This document shows, piece after piece, positions 31,690-33,898 of a DNA stretch of 33,898 nucleotides (position 1 is its first letter; each line of letters starts with the position of its first letter). Origin of the DNA: Solidesulfovibrio magneticus str. Maddingley MBC34. GTDB taxonomy: Bacteria; Desulfobacterota; Desulfovibrionia; Desulfovibrionales; Desulfovibrionaceae. The DNA is taken from assembly GCA_000307955.1 (NCBI GenBank), contig ALAO01000215.1, positions 1-33,898 of the forward strand, given 5' to 3'. The translations under genes were made by a program, and so were the position numbers. The notes under the pieces were generated by a model. It was not told the origin of the DNA and did not search any database. It worked only from the letters and a program-made list of their open reading frames with translations.

Positions 31690-33898
31690 GTCAGCTCCCG
31701 CAGGCTGCCCAGGGCGGCCAGGACCAGGGGCACGTCGTCCGGCCTCCCGGCCTCCATGGCCCGCTGGATGGTTCGAAGCCCCTGGTCGATGACGAAGACC
31801 TCAAGGAGCGTGTTCCGGACTTCGGGCGAGGTCGGCAGGAAGGCCGCGTCGCCAGCGGTTTCCAGGTAAGCCGTCAGGAAGGTCCGGCAGGCGTCGGCCA
31901 GCCAGGCCTCGATCCAGGCTTCCAGGTGTTCGGCTTGGCTTGGGGTTTCGGCGGCGTGCCGGGCCTGGACGCGTCGGGCGGCCACGGCCGCGGAGAGGAG
32001 CAGGCTTGCCGCGTCGCGCAGGGGCGAGCGTTTGATGCGCCGCTCGCCCAGGGGCAGGCGCACGTCGCCGTCGAAGTCGGTGAGGGTCAGCTCCTGGCCG
32101 GCCCGCAGGATGTTCTCCAGTTGGAAGTCGCCATGGATGCGGATGCGCGCGCCCTGGGGGGCGAGGCTTCGCAGGGCGGCCAGGCGGCCGAGCAGCAGTC
32201 GCCTGGGCAGATGGCGCGGGGCGCGGTCCCCGTCCTTGCCCCGGGCGGTTTCCACGGCCAGGTTCGCCCGGTGCAGCTGGCCGCGCATGGCTTGGTAGAT
32301 GGAGCGCAGGTACAGCCGGGTGACGGGTTCCGCAGCGAAGTCCCGGCCCGGGACCCGGGCCAGGGCCAGATGGAGCCGGGCGGCCAGCGCGCCCGCCTGG
32401 CGGAAGAAGTCCTGGGGGTAGCCGTCCATGGCCTGGTCCGACGGCGGGGCCGGTTCGGCGGCGGCCAGGGCCTGGCCGCAAAACCGCTCCAGGGCCTGCT
32501 GGACAAAGGCCTCGCCGGTGACGGCCCCGGCCGTGTAGGCGCTGGCCACGGCCAGCACCATGGGTTGGCCGCGATGGCGCTGGTGGGACAGGGAGGCCAG
32601 GGTTCTCGGCGCGGCGGCAAAGCCTTGCCGGGCCAGGGCCAGGGGAAGTTCCAGCTCGGGATTGACGCCTTCCTCGGGGCGCAGGAACACCTTGAGAAAG
32701 ACGGCGTTGTCCAGGGAAAAGGTCATGGACTGGGGGGTTCGGGTGATGGACCGGATGGTGGCGGCCTGGAGCATGGGGGCGCGCCGGGCCTTGGGGGCAT
32801 GGCCCTGGCCGGCGAAGATTCCGGCGGCTCCCCGGCGGGCCTTGCCGGCGGCCATGAAGGCGGCCAGGGCGGCCACCGAGGCCGGGTCGTACAGGCCGCG
32901 CAGGAGCCGGGCCGGGCTGTCCGGGCATTCCAGGTCGGCCAGCACGGCCTCGTCGCCGGTTTCGGCGGCCACGGGCGCGGCTTCCATGGCCCGGGTGGCC
33001 ATGAGGAAGGCGGCGGCCGGTTCGGCCTGGCCCTGGCGGATCTCGGCCAAAAGCAGGCTCACGGTCCGGCCCGGGGCGTGAAGCTTCAGCTCGTCCACGG
33101 CCCGGGCCTCGGCAACGGCCGCGCCGACCAGGCGGGCGGTCAGGCCGGCCAGGACCGGGGGGAGCATGTCCGCGCCGGGCACGGACAGCGTTTCCTGATC
33201 GCGGATCTCCCGGGCCGTCTCCCCGTCCAGGCAGGCCGGACCGGCGGGCGCGGCCGCGTCGGCGTCGTGGGCGGGCTCCAGGCGGAACCAGAAATAGTCG
33301 TGGCCGCCCATGGTCAGGACATAGGGGGCGCGGCCGATGGCGGGGAAACGGGTCTGGCCGAAGACGTCCACCGGGGTGAACCCGGCCAGTTCGGCCAGAT
33401 CGAGCTCGGTGGCCTGGGCCTGGCGGGAGAGGTTGATGACGGCCAGCAGCCGGTGTTCGCCGTGGCGGCGCAGCAGGGCCAGGACCTTGGGGTTCTCGCC
33501 GGCCACAAAGCTGAGGTCGCCGCGTCCCAGGGCCGGTTCGGCCTTGTAGGCGGCCAGAAGCCGCCGTATCCACCACAGAAACGAGGACGGGTTGCGCTCC
33601 TGGGTCTCCACGTTGACCCGCTCGAAGTGGTATTCCGGGTCGCTCACCACGGGCAGAAACAGGCTTTGGGGATTGGCCCGGGAGAAGCCGGCGTTGCGGT
33701 CCGGGCTCCACTGCATGGGCGTGCGCACGCCGTTGCGGTCGCCGAGGTGGTAGTTGTCGCCCATGCCGATCTCGTCGCCGTAATAGAGGATGGGCGTGCC
33801 GGGAAAGGACAGGAGCAGAATGTTTATCAGCTCCATGCGGCGGCGGTCGTTTTGCATAAGCGGGGCCAGCCGGCGGCGGATGCCCAGGTTGATGCGGG
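31686..33898 (-). CDS. treS: Trehalose synthase / maltokinase fusion (5' end outside window)
   Basis: The frame runs off the right edge, so the N-terminal catalytic barrel is mostly missing; 736 residues are visible. The first about 200 finish a GH13 trehalose synthase (TreS): PGTPILYYGDEIGMGDN, RNGVRTPMQWS, AGFS, and the beta-rich C-terminal domain with FGQTRFPAIGR and YFWF. TreS interconverts maltose and trehalose. After a linker comes a maltokinase (Mak/Pep2) domain: the N-cap, LARVPGRDF, then IHGDFQLENIL (catalytic HGD, near residue 580 counted from the first visible Met) and LTDFDGD. Maltokinase phosphorylates maltose to maltose-1-phosphate for GlgE-type glucan synthesis. The fused form occurs in many bacteria. 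It overlaps otsB by 4 bp. Confidence 0.92.
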   Translation of the reverse strand, partial: RINLGIRRRLAPLMQNDRRRMELINILLLSFPGTPILYYGDEIGMGDNYHLGDRNGVRTPMQWSPDRNAGFSRANPQSLFLPVVSDPEYHFERVNVETQERNPSSFLWWIRRLLAAYKAEPALGRGDLSFVAGENPKVLALLRRHGEHRLLAVINLSRQAQATELDLAELAGFTPVDVFGQTRFPAIGRAPYVLTMGGHDYFWFRLEPAHDADAAAPAGPACLDGETAREIRDQETLSVPGADMLPPVLAGLTARLVGAAVAEARAVDELKLHAPGRTVSLLLAEIRQGQAEPAAAFLMATRAMEAAPVAAETGDEAVLADLECPDSPARLLRGLYDPASVAALAAFMAAGKARRGAAGIFAGQGHAPKARRAPMLQAATIRSITRTPQSMTFSLDNAVFLKVFLRPEEGVNPELELPLALARQGFAAAPRTLASLSHQRHRGQPMVLAVASAYTAGAVTGEAFVQQALERFCGQALAAAEPAPPSDQAMDGYPQDFFRQAGALAARLHLALARVPGRDFAAEPVTRLYLRSIYQAMRGQLHRANLAVETARGKDGDRAPRHLPRRLLLGRLAALRSLAPQGARIRIHGDFQLENILRAGQELTLTDFDGDVRLPLGERRIKRSPLRDAASLLLSAAVAARRVQARHAAETPSQAEHLEAWIEAWLADACRTFLTAYLETAGDAAFLPTSPEVRNTLLEVFVIDQGLRTIQRAMEAGRPDDVPLVLAALGSLRELT

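Noticed and set aside
1-33898. CRISPR arrays, prophage genes or restriction and defence systems
   Set aside because: No regularly spaced repeats, phage structural genes, methyltransferases or nucleases were seen.

Overview
The window looks like chromosomal DNA of a high-GC sulfate-reducing Desulfovibrionaceae bacterium (Desulfovibrio/Solidesulfovibrio type). The reasons are strongly GC-biased third codon positions, the gene content (SAM hydrolase, cobS, fliJ, a MotE-like gene, truA, panC, metK, a DUF721 gene, DUF3124, OtsAB with TreS-maltokinase) and GC-rich hairpins between genes. No replication or rRNA markers are present, so the genus is an inference.

Left housekeeping block (1-8550). A SAM hydrolase (hydroxide adenosyltransferase) gene and cobS overlap by 4 bp. 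A good sigma-54 type promoter then precedes fliJ, a MotE-like gene and truA. A convergent secreted protein of unknown function follows, then panC, metK, a DUF721/DciA-like gene and a small Rho-N/SAP-like gene. The block ends in a tRNA-Gln(CTG) and tRNA-Glu(TTC) transcription unit with its own promoter and an intrinsic terminator.

Accessory block (about 8551-24123). Immediately after tRNA-Glu the coding density falls, large parts become visibly more A+T-rich, and two decayed transposase genes appear (ISL3-type near 12.6-12.85 kb, IS5-type near 16.33-16.57 kb). The block encodes a trimodular envelope enzyme (GH18-like hydrolase, NodB deacetylase and processive GT2 synthase in one chain) and three large GT-C/PMT-type membrane glycosyltransferases with long C-terminal extracytoplasmic regions. 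Two of these are diverged paralogues. Two of the three are preceded by an overlapping gene for a small membrane or exported protein. Together they suggest a surface glycan or glycosylation locus assembled by horizontal transfer.

Right block (24124-33898). This holds a small acidic protein, a gene-poor stretch with a possible gene remnant, an exported protein, a TerB-like/DUF697-like membrane protein, a DUF3124 exported protein, and a TetR regulator next to an MFS exporter whose promoter overlaps a palindromic operator candidate. On the minus strand lies a trehalose operon: treS-maltokinase fusion (5' end outside the window), otsB and otsA, with overlapping reading frames. As written, otsA carries a one-base deletion that breaks its reading frame after about codon 107.
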